Assembly (NCBI RefSeq): GCF_019457535.1
Contig: NZ_CP080417.1
Span: 124,001 to 188,000, forward strand
Length of the DNA stretch: 64,000 nt
Source: Shewanella halotolerans
GTDB lineage: Bacteria > Pseudomonadota > Gammaproteobacteria > Enterobacterales > Shewanellaceae
Direction: 5' to 3'
The position numbers were made by a program, and so were the translations under genes. A model generated the notes under the pieces. The model was not told the DNA's origin, did not search any database, and saw nothing but the letters and a program-made list of their open reading frames with translations. Positions 16,737-25,261 of this stretch are shown piece after piece (position 1 is the stretch's first letter; each line of letters opens with the position of its first letter).

Positions 16737-18589
16737 CCAAGCGGTTTTTTCCCTATTTTGCGACCCAGTGTCTGGGCGCGCTCAACGATAATATCTACAA
16801 GAATGTGCTGCTCCTGATGGTGACCTACAGCCAGATAGAGAGCCTGCCCATCAGCGTCAACCTGTTTGTTAACCTCGCCGCCGGCGTGTTTATTCTGCCT
16901 TTCTTCCTGTTTTCTGCCCACGCGGGTGTGGTGGCCGATAACATGGACAAGGCCAAGTTGATCAGGCGCTTAAAGCAGCTCGAGCTGGTGATCATGTCCT
17001 GCGCCGCCATGGCGATCTTGACCCAGAGCTACATGATGATGTTGTTGCTGCTCTTCTTAACCGGTAGCCAGTCGGCCTATTTCGGGCCGGTAAAATACTC
17101 GCTTTTGCCTCAGGCATTGGCAGAAGATGAGCTGGTGACGGGCAATGCCTGGGTGGAGATGGGCACCTTCCTCTCTATCCTCACAGGTACCCTGAGCGCC
17201 GGTCTCTTGGTGGCCAGCGACAAGGGGGCGATCATTACGGCGGCGACCGTATTCGTGTTGGCGCTGGCGGGTTATCTGAGCAGCCGCGCGATTCCTGCCA
17301 TGCCGCCGCAGGGAAATGTCACTAAGATACGTTTCGCACCTTTGTCTGGCACCTGGCGAAGCATCGCCAAGGTGAGGAAGACGCCGAGTATCTGGATGGC
17401 CATCTTGGCGATCAGCTGGTTCTGGTTCCTCGGGGCGACCTATTTGACCCAGTTCCCCAACTTTGCTAAGTTGCATCTGCACGCCGATGCAACCGTGGTT
17501 TCACTCCTGTTGGCGCTCTTCTCTATCGGTATTGCGGCGGGCTCCTTCCTGTGTGAGCGCTTCTCCTTCGGCCATGTGGAGCTCGGGCTGCTGCCCTTCG
17601 GCGTGGCTGGGCTAACTCTGTTTGGTGTGGATCTGCTGTGGTCGCTGCCCGAGTTGCCCGCACAAGTCGAGACCATCTATAGCTTTAGCAGTTTCATCGC
17701 CGAGTCACAGCACTATCGGGTGATGTTTGCCCTGTTTATGGTGGGGGTGAGCGGCGGCCTGTTTATCGTGCCCCTGTACGCCTTTATTCAGTCGCGCGCC
17801 GACAGGGGCGAGTGTGCTCAGGCGATCGCCGCGAACAATATCATGAATGCCCTGTTCATGGTGGTCTCGGCGGTCATGTCTATCTTGCTGCTAGAGGTGT
17901 TTGGCTGGCAGATCACAGAGCTCTTCCTGTTGCTGGCGCTGCTCAATGCCGTCGTCGCCCTTTATGTCTATAGCCAGGTGCCCGAGTTTACCCAGAGATT
18001 TGTCAGTTACCTGCTGAGCCATATCCTGTATCGCGTGACAGTTACCGGCCGTGACAAGCTGCCCAGCGAAGGTGCCGGCATCATAGTGTGCAACCATGTG
18101 AGCTATGTGGATGCCTTGATCATCATGGGCGCCTCGACCCGCCCGATCCGTTTCGTGATGGATAAATCTATCAGCGAGATGCCGCTGCTCAAGTATCTGT
18201 TTCGTCATGCGGGAGTGATCCCCATCTGTTCGCCGCGTCAGAGTGAGGCCACCTATAATCAGGCGTTCGAGTCTATCCATCAGGCGCTGGCCGATGGCGA
18301 GCTGGTGTGTATCTTTCCCGAGGGGCGTCTGACCCCTAACGGTGAGCTGGGCGAGTTCCGTCCCGGTATCGACAAGATCCTCGCCCGCGATCCTGTACCT
18401 GTGATCCCTATGGCCCTCAACGGCCTCTGGGGTTCCTATTTCAGCCACAAGGATGGCCATGCCCTAAGTACCAGGCCAAAGCGCTTCTGGTCTAAGATAT
18501 CCGTGGATCTGGATGATGTGGTGTCGGGCACAGAGGCTAACCGCCATCTGCTGCGCGAGCGGGTCGAGGCCATGTTGCCCGCATCCTAG
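16727..18589 (+). CDS. MFS (LplT-like)-PlsC acyltransferase fusion
   Basis: A 620-residue two-part protein. Residues 1 to about 420 form a twelve-helix MFS transporter resembling LplT (CLGALNDNIYKNVLL, DNMDKAKLIRRLKQ). Residues about 430-620 form a PlsC acyltransferase with NHVSYVD (His457 and Asp462) and FPEGRL starting at 530. LplT flips lysophospholipids inward, and an acyltransferase re-acylates them. In E. coli the re-acylating protein Aas also has an acyl-ACP synthetase domain, which is absent here. So this is a shortened form of the repair system. It is co-transcribed with the overlapping TetR gene. Confidence 0.9.
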   Translation: MLLTKRFFPYFATQCLGALNDNIYKNVLLLMVTYSQIESLPISVNLFVNLAAGVFILPFFLFSAHAGVVADNMDKAKLIRRLKQLELVIMSCAAMAILTQSYMMMLLLLFLTGSQSAYFGPVKYSLLPQALAEDELVTGNAWVEMGTFLSILTGTLSAGLLVASDKGAIITAATVFVLALAGYLSSRAIPAMPPQGNVTKIRFAPLSGTWRSIAKVRKTPSIWMAILAISWFWFLGATYLTQFPNFAKLHLHADATVVSLLLALFSIGIAAGSFLCERFSFGHVELGLLPFGVAGLTLFGVDLLWSLPELPAQVETIYSFSSFIAESQHYRVMFALFMVGVSGGLFIVPLYAFIQSRADRGECAQAIAANNIMNALFMVVSAVMSILLLEVFGWQITELFLLLALLNAVVALYVYSQVPEFTQRFVSYLLSHILYRVTVTGRDKLPSEGAGIIVCNHVSYVDALIIMGASTRPIRFVMDKSISEMPLLKYLFRHAGVIPICSPRQSEATYNQAFESIHQALADGELVCIFPEGRLTPNGELGEFRPGIDKILARDPVPVIPMALNGLWGSYFSHKDGHALSTRPKRFWSKISVDLDDVVSGTEANRHLLRERVEAMLPAS

Positions 18590-18616
18590 CCGCTTGCGGC
18601 CCTAGATTAGATAGCG

Positions 18617-18642
18617 AAAAGCCAGGCTGATGCCTGGCTTTT
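18617..18642. terminator. Bidirectional terminator between convergent genes
   Basis: AAAAGCCAGGC and GCCTGGCTTTT pair over 11 bp with a 4-nt loop between the acyltransferase gene (plus) and selU (minus). A- and T-runs on both sides let it work in both directions. Confidence 0.88.
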
Positions 18643-18647
18643 GTGTG

Positions 18648-19766
18648 CTAGCGAGTGGCGTATTCATCCAGCCACTGATGCATGGCCTGATGGTCGCCTT
18701 GGAAGATCACCCTGTCGGCCTTCTTGCCAATCTGATATTGATACATGGGGTCGTAATATTTGCTCAACAGCAGGGCGATCCATTCGAGGTGCGCCTGGGT
18801 ATCGCCGCGCTGGGTCTGTACGGCTAACGCGTCTCTGATCATCTGCTGCAGCTCATCATGCTGCTTGCCACCCAAGCGTTTCTGGATGCCACTGATGCTG
18901 TTGGCCAGGTACTCGGCAAATGCTTCAAAGCCAGCTTCTTCGCCCAGACGCTCAACATAACCTCTATGCATCTTGTGGACATACTCGTCGAGAAGACGCG
19001 TCAGCCTTGCCTCCAGCGGTTCCTCCAGGATGACCACGCTGGCTGATTGCATTCCCATGTAGAAGGCTTTGGGCAGCGCCGAGCGTCCGATAAGGTAACT
19101 CTCATCTTCTAACAGCAGGATTTTCGCAGGGCTTTGTTGGTGTCTGAGCAGGGCAACGCCCAGACTGTTTTCGAAGTTGATCTGCGTCGGCTGCCCTTCA
19201 TGATAGCGGCCGAAGCTGGATCCCCTGTGATGGGCCAGTCCTTCGAGATCCACTGCCTCCTGGCGCTGCAACAGAAAGTCTGTTTTGCCACTGCCTGTGA
19301 TGCCGCTGAGGATCAGCATAGGTTTCACCGCTGGCGCCCTGTCTATGGTGTCGATAAGGTACTGGCGCATCGCCTTGTAGCCGCCCTGGATATAGGGGAC
19401 GTCTCTGCCAGCCTCGGCAAGCCATTGCTGAGTCAGCTGAGAGCGTAGGCCACCGCGAAAGCAATAGAGGTAGGCGTCTGGATGGGCGTCGAGATAGGCG
19501 AGCCAGGCATCGACCCGCTGCCGTTTGACCTCGCCGCACACCAGTGAGTGGCCCAGGGCTATGGCGGCATCTTGGCCATGTTCCTTATAGCAGGTGCCCA
19601 CTTGTTGCCGCTCATCGTCGCGCATCAGGGGATGGTTGCTGCTGGCGGGAAAGGCGCCCTTGGTGAACTCTATCGGCGCGCGCACATCCATGATGGGATG
19701 GCCACTGGCAAGGATACGGCCATATTCGCTAGCCGGAATGACGTTAGCCAATTGATGATTCCCCAT
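18648..19766 (-). CDS. selU: tRNA 2-selenouridine synthase SelU (MnmH)
   Basis: With the start at 19766 the protein has 372 residues. The N-terminal rhodanese domain has the active Cys102 in YCFRGGLRSQ. A P-loop domain follows with GITGSGKT at 155-162. SelU replaces sulfur by selenium in 2-thiouridine at the wobble base of tRNA-Lys, Glu and Gln, via a geranylated intermediate. It takes selenophosphate made by SelD, and its start overlaps the selD stop by one base. An earlier in-frame ATG at 19823 lies inside selD and is less likely. Confidence 0.95.
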   Translation of the reverse strand: MGNHQLANVIPASEYGRILASGHPIMDVRAPIEFTKGAFPASSNHPLMRDDERQQVGTCYKEHGQDAAIALGHSLVCGEVKRQRVDAWLAYLDAHPDAYLYCFRGGLRSQLTQQWLAEAGRDVPYIQGGYKAMRQYLIDTIDRAPAVKPMLILSGITGSGKTDFLLQRQEAVDLEGLAHHRGSSFGRYHEGQPTQINFENSLGVALLRHQQSPAKILLLEDESYLIGRSALPKAFYMGMQSASVVILEEPLEARLTRLLDEYVHKMHRGYVERLGEEAGFEAFAEYLANSISGIQKRLGGKQHDELQQMIRDALAVQTQRGDTQAHLEWIALLLSKYYDPMYQYQIGKKADRVIFQGDHQAMHQWLDEYATR

Positions 19767-20809
19767 TAGATCAGTTCCACCAGTGGCAGTCCTTTGGCTT
19801 GCGGTACCAAGTGGCCGATGCATTGGGTCGGCAGCCCCTCTTTTTCCAGTAGTGCCAGCAGTTCGGCCTCATGGCTGTTAGATACGGCGATAAGCAAACC
19901 ACCGCTGGTTTGTGGGTCGCACAGCAGGGCCTTCTGCTCGTCGTTCACCTCTGGCAGATGTTCGCCGTAGCTGTCGTAGTTTCTATGGGTGCCGCCGGGG
20001 ATACAGCCGAGCCTGAGGTAATCCATCGCCTTTGGCAGCATGGGCAGGGCATCTAGGTCTATCTTGGCCGCCAGCGTGGCGCCCTGGCACATCTCGATCA
20101 GGTGGCCAGCTAGGCCAAAGCCGGTGACATCCGTCATGGCGGTAACCCCGGAGATCTTGGCGATTGCCGCGCCAATCTTGTTGAGCTGGCACATGGCACG
20201 CGGCGCGATATCGATATCCTCGTCCGCCAGCTTCTTCTGTTTCTGCGCCGTGGTTAGTATGCCGATACCCAGCGGCTTGGTCAGGAACAGCCTGTCGCCC
20301 GCCTTGGCGGTGTCGTTCTGCTTGAGTTCGTCTAAAGGGATCTGTCCGGTCACGGCGAGGCCGAAGATAGGCTCGGGCGCATCGATACTGTGGCCACCTG
20401 CCAACATGATGCCGGCATCCTTACAGGCCTGGCGTCCGCCATCGACCACCTGCTGGGCAATCTCGGCGGGTAAGACGTTGACCGGCCAGCCCAAAATAGC
20501 GATGGCCATCATGGGAGTGCCGCCCATGGCATAGATATCGCTGATGGCATTGGTGGCGGCGATGCGGCCGAAGGTAAAGGGATCATCCACGATCGGCATG
20601 AAAAAGTCTGTGGTGCTGATGATGCCTGTCTCATCGTTGAGTCGGTAAACGGCGGCATCGTCACGGGTCTGATTGCCTACCAGGATGTTGGGATCGTCAA
20701 AGCTGGGTAGCTGAGAGGCGAGTATAGTGCCCAGTACCTTAGGTGAAATCTTGCAACCACAGCCAGCGCCATGGCTGTATTCGGTGAGTTTAATCTTTTC
20801 TGCTGACAT
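19766..20809 (-). CDS. selD: Selenophosphate synthetase SelD
   Basis: A 347-residue enzyme making selenophosphate from selenide and ATP. The N-terminal catalytic loop SHGAGCGCKISPK holds the active Cys17 and Lys20; the family's selenocysteine variant is not used here. Further conserved segments are TTDFFMPIVDDPF and MTDVTGFGLAGHL. It is paired with selU, so tRNA selenation is a certain use. No selA or selB is in the window, so selenoprotein synthesis cannot be judged. Confidence 0.96.
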   Translation of the reverse strand: MSAEKIKLTEYSHGAGCGCKISPKVLGTILASQLPSFDDPNILVGNQTRDDAAVYRLNDETGIISTTDFFMPIVDDPFTFGRIAATNAISDIYAMGGTPMMAIAILGWPVNVLPAEIAQQVVDGGRQACKDAGIMLAGGHSIDAPEPIFGLAVTGQIPLDELKQNDTAKAGDRLFLTKPLGIGILTTAQKQKKLADEDIDIAPRAMCQLNKIGAAIAKISGVTAMTDVTGFGLAGHLIEMCQGATLAAKIDLDALPMLPKAMDYLRLGCIPGGTHRNYDSYGEHLPEVNDEQKALLCDPQTSGGLLIAVSNSHEAELLALLEKEGLPTQCIGHLVPQAKGLPLVELI

Positions 20810-20890
20810 AACCGCAAACTATCTCTGGATGAAGTGGAGAGCCGCTCATGATAGACCCATAGGTGCGCCACTTCAATCGCCGGACGTGTT

Positions 20891-21052
20891 ATACCAATCG
20901 TAATAAATAACTGATCATGCTAGCTTGTTAAAACGCTCGATAACGGCATTAGTATTTTTAATTGTAGAATAACTACTTATCTAAAAATCCTGCTTTGTTC
21001 TCAAGCGTTTTTCCTGCGCTATCTCTGCTCACTTACTTACTGTGATTGGTAT
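20891..21052. repeat. MITE-like element with terminal inverted repeats
   Basis: The left end ATACCAATC and the right end GATTGGTAT are perfect 9-bp inverted copies. Extended to 20 bp the two ends agree at 16 positions (ATACCAATCGTAATAAATAA against ATACCAATCACAGTAAGTAA). The 162-bp unit has no coding capacity, and its AT-rich interior differs from its neighbours. It resembles short non-autonomous repeats common in Shewanella. It fills most of the 332-bp gap between selD and the desaturase; the remainder holds the desaturase terminator. Confidence 0.7.
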
Positions 21053-21102
21053 TAGATGTGAAGGGTGGGAGGCCGCTATCATTCCTGATTATTTCAGGGT
21101 GT

Positions 21103-21127
21103 AAAAAAGCCACCCCGTGGGATGGCT
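21103..21127 (-). terminator. Terminator of the desaturase gene
   Basis: On the minus strand AGCCATCC and GGGTGGCT pair around a short loop and are followed by at least five T residues, 14 nt past the stop codon. Confidence 0.75.
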
Positions 21128-21141
21128 CTTTCGAGATTGGA

Positions 21142-22248
21142 TTAGGCAAAGCCAGTGGTGAGGGACTTCCACTGTTTCTGGCGTGCCAGGAGCTCTTGTT
21201 TCAGGTGTTCTACCTGCAGCATCAGCTGATGTGTGGTCAGCTGTTTGCGCTTGGCTTCCAGCAGCTCCTTATGGGCCTGGTAGTAATCGGCAATATGGGT
21301 CTTGAGTAGCTCATATTCCGCATGGATCTTCTCGAGGATCTCTTCGTGGTTGGCCAGCTGTGTGACCTTATGCTGGGCCTTCTTCAGTTGCATCTGTAGC
21401 TTGGCGCTCTCGATCCGTTCCTGAGGGGTTACCCTGAGGTTGTTGGCCAGCCCTGTCCAGGCCATGGCGTTGATCAGCCATTTGGTGGGATCATAGTGCC
21501 ACCAGAGGATGCCGTTGCGATAGTCGTTCTCGAAGATGTGGTGGAAGTTATGATAGCCCTCGCCATAGGTAAACAGCGCCAGTACACCGTTGTCACGCGC
21601 CGTGTTCTTGTCTGTGTAGGGCTGGCTGCCCCAGATGTGGGCCAGTGAGTTGATGAAGAAGGTGCAGTGGTGAACGACCACCAGACGCAGCAGCCCTGCC
21701 ATCAGCAACATGGCCCAGATATCGCCATTGAGCCAGCCTAGTAGCGCCGGCAGGCCTATGTTCATGATGATGAGGAGCGGCAGATAATATTTGTGCTGCC
21801 ACATCACAATTTTCTCATTCTGCAGATCACGGACGTTCTTATAATCGTGATAACGCTGTGCCTGATACTCCCTCAGCATCCAGCCGATATGGCTGTACCA
21901 GAAACCCATGTTAGCCGAATAGGGATCTTTGTCGTTGTCATCCACATGTTTGTGATGGATGCGGTGATCCGACGACCAGTGCAGGGCACTGTTCTGTAGG
22001 GCCAGGGCGCCGCCCAAGGCAAACAGAAAACGTACCGACCAGTGTGCCTTGTAGGTGCGATGTGACCAGAGTCTATGGTATCCGGCGGTTATCGACAGGC
22101 CGCTGGCGAAGGCTAGGCCGACAAAGGCTACCCATTCCGCCATGCCGTAGCCATAGGTGATGCCATACCAAGGCACCAGAATGACAGCGCCTAAGAAGGT
22201 GATGGCAAAGAGTAGGATGTTGGTCCAGATGAGGGGAGGCTTTTTCAT
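21142..22248 (-). CDS. Delta-9 fatty acid desaturase
   Basis: With the start at 22248 the protein has 368 residues. Two pairs of membrane helices frame the three histidine boxes HRLWSH, HRIHH and HNFHH of the acyl-CoA/acyl-lipid delta-9 desaturase family. It puts a cis double bond into saturated acyl chains using oxygen. An unusual C-terminal tail of about 85 residues is predicted to be a coiled coil (rich in Lys, Glu, Gln, Leu). An earlier ATG at 22389 would cover the FabR operator, so the internal start is preferred. It is divergent from fabR. Confidence 0.92.
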   Translation of the reverse strand: MKKPPLIWTNILLFAITFLGAVILVPWYGITYGYGMAEWVAFVGLAFASGLSITAGYHRLWSHRTYKAHWSVRFLFALGGALALQNSALHWSSDHRIHHKHVDDNDKDPYSANMGFWYSHIGWMLREYQAQRYHDYKNVRDLQNEKIVMWQHKYYLPLLIIMNIGLPALLGWLNGDIWAMLLMAGLLRLVVVHHCTFFINSLAHIWGSQPYTDKNTARDNGVLALFTYGEGYHNFHHIFENDYRNGILWWHYDPTKWLINAMAWTGLANNLRVTPQERIESAKLQMQLKKAQHKVTQLANHEEILEKIHAEYELLKTHIADYYQAHKELLEAKRKQLTTHQLMLQVEHLKQELLARQKQWKSLTTGFA

Positions 22249-22273
22249 TATTATGTCCAGGTTATCTTGGTTG

Positions 22274-22291
22274 AGCGTACAGCTGTAAGCT
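22274..22291. promoter_or_regulatory. FabR operator between desaturase and fabR
   Basis: AGCGTACAGCTGTAAGCT is an 18-bp near-palindrome (AGCGTACA and TGTAAGCT arms) of the type bound by FabR at fabA and fabB. It lies 25 bp upstream of the desaturase start and 96 bp upstream of fabR, so FabR could control both. The motif is seen directly; binding is inferred from the family. Confidence 0.8.
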
Positions 22292-22387
22292 AATTCTACT
22301 GACTTCACGGTGCAGGTCAAGGTGGGCTGCGTTTTTGCGCCAAAGAAGGTATTATTGTCGGATTGAGTTTTATCTAGTGGATTCATC

Positions 22388-23005
22388 ATGATGGGTATCA
22401 GAGCACAGCAAAAAGAAAAAACGCGTCGCGCCTTGGTCGATGCCGCATTTAATCAATTAAGTGCCGAACGCAGTTTTTCTAGCCTGAGTCTGCGGGAAGT
22501 GGCTCGCGAGGCCAACATAGCGCCAACCTCCTTCTATCGTCACTTTAAGGATATGAACGAGCTGGGGCTTACCATGGTGGATGAGGGCGGCCTGACCCTG
22601 AGACAGATGATGCGCAAGGGACGTCAGCGCGCCGAGGCCGGCGGCAGCGTGATTCGTATCTCAGTCGATACCTTTATGGAAGTCTTGGAGTCTAACCCCA
22701 ACGTCTTTCGCATCTTGTTGCACGAGCGTTCGGGTACCTCGGCGCCGTTTCGTGCGGCGGTGGCGAGAGAGATAGAACACTTCATTTCTGAGTTAGCGCA
22801 CTACACCGAGGCGACCACCAAGCGCACCCCCGAACTGGCAAGAGCCCAGGCGGAGGCCCTAGTGACTTTAGTGTTCAATGCTGGCGCCGCGGCGCTGGAC
22901 ATGAAAAGAGTCGATCGCAAGATATTGGCCGATCGTCTGGTGATCCAGCTGCGCATGGTGGCTAAGGGCGCTGAGTCCCTGCAGCAGAAGATGGAACATC
23001 GTTAA
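22388..23005 (+). CDS. fabR: TetR-type repressor of unsaturated fatty acid synthesis FabR
   Basis: A 205-residue protein whose first 110 residues follow E. coli FabR closely (MMGIRAQQKEKTRR, LSLREVAREANIAPTSFYRH). The helix-turn-helix is at about residues 30-53. FabR senses the ratio of unsaturated to saturated acyl-ACP or acyl-CoA and represses unsaturated fatty acid genes. The divergent desaturase with a FabR-type operator is its likely local target. Two ATGs in a row (22388 and 22391) are both possible starts. Confidence 0.94.
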   Translation: MMGIRAQQKEKTRRALVDAAFNQLSAERSFSSLSLREVAREANIAPTSFYRHFKDMNELGLTMVDEGGLTLRQMMRKGRQRAEAGGSVIRISVDTFMEVLESNPNVFRILLHERSGTSAPFRAAVAREIEHFISELAHYTEATTKRTPELARAQAEALVTLVFNAGAAALDMKRVDRKILADRLVIQLRMVAKGAESLQQKMEHR

Positions 23006-23048
23006 GCCGGGAATGGATAGCCGGTAATAAATCGGATAAGCGAGCAAC

Positions 23049-23074
23049 AAAAAAGGGCCATCGGGCCCTTTTTT
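23049..23074. terminator. Bidirectional terminator between fabR and trmA
   Basis: AAAAAAGGGCC and GGCCCTTTTTT pair around a short loop between convergent genes; the A-run and T-run allow action in both directions. Confidence 0.9.
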
Positions 23075-23098
23075 AATGTTTCATTTATAGCTAGCCGA

Positions 23099-24196
23099 TT
23101 AACGACGCTCCAGCAGCACACCAGATTCCATATGATCTGTATAGGGGAACTGGTCGAACAGTGCGAAGCGGGTGATCTTATGGGTCTTGTCCAACACCTT
23201 GAGGTTGTCCAGCAGGGTATTGGGATTACAAGAGATATAGAGAATACGCTCGTAGCCCTGCACCATAGATAGTGTGTTGTCATCTAAGCCTGCTCTTGGC
23301 GGGTCGACGAAGATAGTGTTGCAGTCATAGCTGTCCAGATCCACCCCTTCTAAGCGTCTGAAGCTACGCTTCTTGGCCAGCGCATCGGTAAAGTCTTCCG
23401 CCGACATACGGATAATCTGCAGATTTTCTATCTGGTTGGCCTCTATGTTGTACTGGGCCGAGTCCACCGATGGCTTGGCCAGCTCGGTAGCGAGCACACG
23501 GTTGAAGTTTTGTGCCAGGGCGATAGAGAAATTACCGTTGCCGCAGTAGAGCTCCAACAGATCGCCATTACTATCACGGGTGATGTCGATGGCCCACTCC
23601 AGCATCTTGATTGCCACCTCGCCGTTAGGCTGAGTAAAGCTATTTTCGACCTGCTTGTAGGTAAGCTGTTTGCCGCTGACGGGGAGGGATTCGATGACGA
23701 AGTCGCGATCCATCACCAGCTTCTGCTTACGAGCGCGGCCTATGATGTCCACCTTAAACTTGCTCGACAGTGCCTGTTTCAGCGCCTGAGCTTCCTCTTG
23801 CCACTGGGCATCGAGCTGCTTGTGATACAGGAGTGACACTAAGATCTCTCCGCTGAGGGTAGAGAGAAAATCCACCTGGAACAGCTTGTGTCTCAGGACT
23901 GGGTTAGGACGCAGCGCCGCCATCAGCTCGGGCATCATGTCGTTGATCAACTGACTCGCCGGTAAGAACTGCTCGCAGCGAACCTTCTGGTTCTGCGCCT
24001 TATCGAACATGTAATAGTAGAGATCCTCACCCTCATGCCAGACGCGAAACTCGGCGCGCATGCGGTAGTGGGCCTTCTGTGAGGCAAACACTTCCAGTTC
24101 GGGTGTCTCGAAGTCGGCAAATAGCTGGGCTAGTTTCTGACGTTTCACATCAAGTTGTGCGTCATATTGCTGGGGATCCATTGCGTCTACATTCAT
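23099..24196 (-). CDS. trmA: tRNA (uracil-5-)-methyltransferase TrmA
   Basis: A 365-residue SAM-dependent enzyme that makes m5U54 in the T-loop of tRNAs. The SAM-binding segment LLELYCGNGNFSIAL, the motif FVDPPRAGLD and the catalytic Cys323 in YISCNPNTL are all present. A second ATG five codons downstream is possible. It is divergent from murI across about 200 bp that show no certain promoter. Confidence 0.96.
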   Translation of the reverse strand: MNVDAMDPQQYDAQLDVKRQKLAQLFADFETPELEVFASQKAHYRMRAEFRVWHEGEDLYYYMFDKAQNQKVRCEQFLPASQLINDMMPELMAALRPNPVLRHKLFQVDFLSTLSGEILVSLLYHKQLDAQWQEEAQALKQALSSKFKVDIIGRARKQKLVMDRDFVIESLPVSGKQLTYKQVENSFTQPNGEVAIKMLEWAIDITRDSNGDLLELYCGNGNFSIALAQNFNRVLATELAKPSVDSAQYNIEANQIENLQIIRMSAEDFTDALAKKRSFRRLEGVDLDSYDCNTIFVDPPRAGLDDNTLSMVQGYERILYISCNPNTLLDNLKVLDKTHKITRFALFDQFPYTDHMESGVLLERR

Positions 24197-24403
24197 TTCT
24201 TAACACCGTTACTGTATCTGGGGGCGCAAATAGTATACTACTTGTCGTTGATGTCTAGGGGGTGGCTAACATTGTAGCGGACTTTCCCGGCGGATTAAGC
24301 CGCCATAAAAGCCAATTGTGAGGCCTATGGCTTTAGCTTTTATCGCGAATGTGAAAAAATCGCCCCTTTAGTGTGTCAGCGTTTCTATGAAGGGAGAGCC
24401 AAT

Positions 24404-25204
24404 TTGTCAGCAAATATACTCGTGTTCGATTCTGGGGTTGGTGGCCTGTCGATATTGGCGGCGGTGCGAGAGCAAGTTCCCAGCGCGAACTACTGTTATC
24501 TGTTTGACAATGCCAGGCTACCCTATGGCGAACTCGACGAGCAGGAGCTGATCCAAGGTTGCGTTAGCTTAATTAGCCAGGCGGTTATCCAGTGTCAGGC
24601 GGATATCGTGGTCGTGGCCTGTAACAGTGCCAGCACACTTATCCTGCCAGCGTTAAGAGCCTGCCTGAAGGTGCCCGTGGTGGGCGTCGTTCCGGCTATT
24701 AAGCCCGCGGCGGTGTTATCGAAGAAGAAACACCTTGGGCTATTGGCAACGCCCGGTACTGTCAATCGCCAATACACCCAAGGTCTTATCGAGCAATTTG
24801 CCAGTGATTGCCGCGTTGACAGATTTGGCTCCTCCGAGCTGGTCTATCTGGCCGAGGATAAGATGGCGCAGCGGCCTGTGGATAGCGAGGCACTGAATCA
24901 TATCCTCGCACCAATCAAAGCATCCGGGTTAGACACCTTGGTTCTCGGCTGTACTCACTTTCCGATTCTAAGAGAGGAGTTGCAAAGCTACTTGGGTGAG
25001 GACGTGCATCTATTAGATTCATCTAACGCCATCGCCGCCAGGGTGGTGAGCCTGCTCGAGCCGAGCACGAGTGGGGAGATAGGTAAGAGCCAGGCGCTCT
25101 ATACGACAGATAGTATTTCCGAGGGATTAAGGAAGACCTTAGCTGCCTGGGGATTCAGATCGGCTACCGCCTTTCACGATAGCCTGATGCCAACAGGCAG
25201 CTAG
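24404..25204 (+). CDS. murI: Glutamate racemase MurI
   Basis: The best start is TTG at 24404, with AGGGAG 7 nt upstream. It gives 266 residues beginning SANILVFDSGVGGLSI after the initiator, as in the family. The two catalytic cysteines are Cys73 (VACNSAST) and Cys183 (LGCTHFP). It makes D-glutamate for peptidoglycan. A GTG at 24371 would add eleven residues without family support. No clear terminator follows before the convergent RRM gene. Confidence 0.94.
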   Translation: MSANILVFDSGVGGLSILAAVREQVPSANYCYLFDNARLPYGELDEQELIQGCVSLISQAVIQCQADIVVVACNSASTLILPALRACLKVPVVGVVPAIKPAAVLSKKKHLGLLATPGTVNRQYTQGLIEQFASDCRVDRFGSSELVYLAEDKMAQRPVDSEALNHILAPIKASGLDTLVLGCTHFPILREELQSYLGEDVHLLDSSNAIAARVVSLLEPSTSGEIGKSQALYTTDSISEGLRKTLAAWGFRSATAFHDSLMPTGS

Positions 25205-25261
25205 GTTATGACGCTGCTAAATATAAGCTGACTTTCTAATATCAATTAAGCCGGGTTAAAT

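Noticed and set aside
19766..20809. SelD as a selenocysteine protein
   Set aside because: The active-site codon encodes Cys17, and there is no in-frame TGA in the gene.
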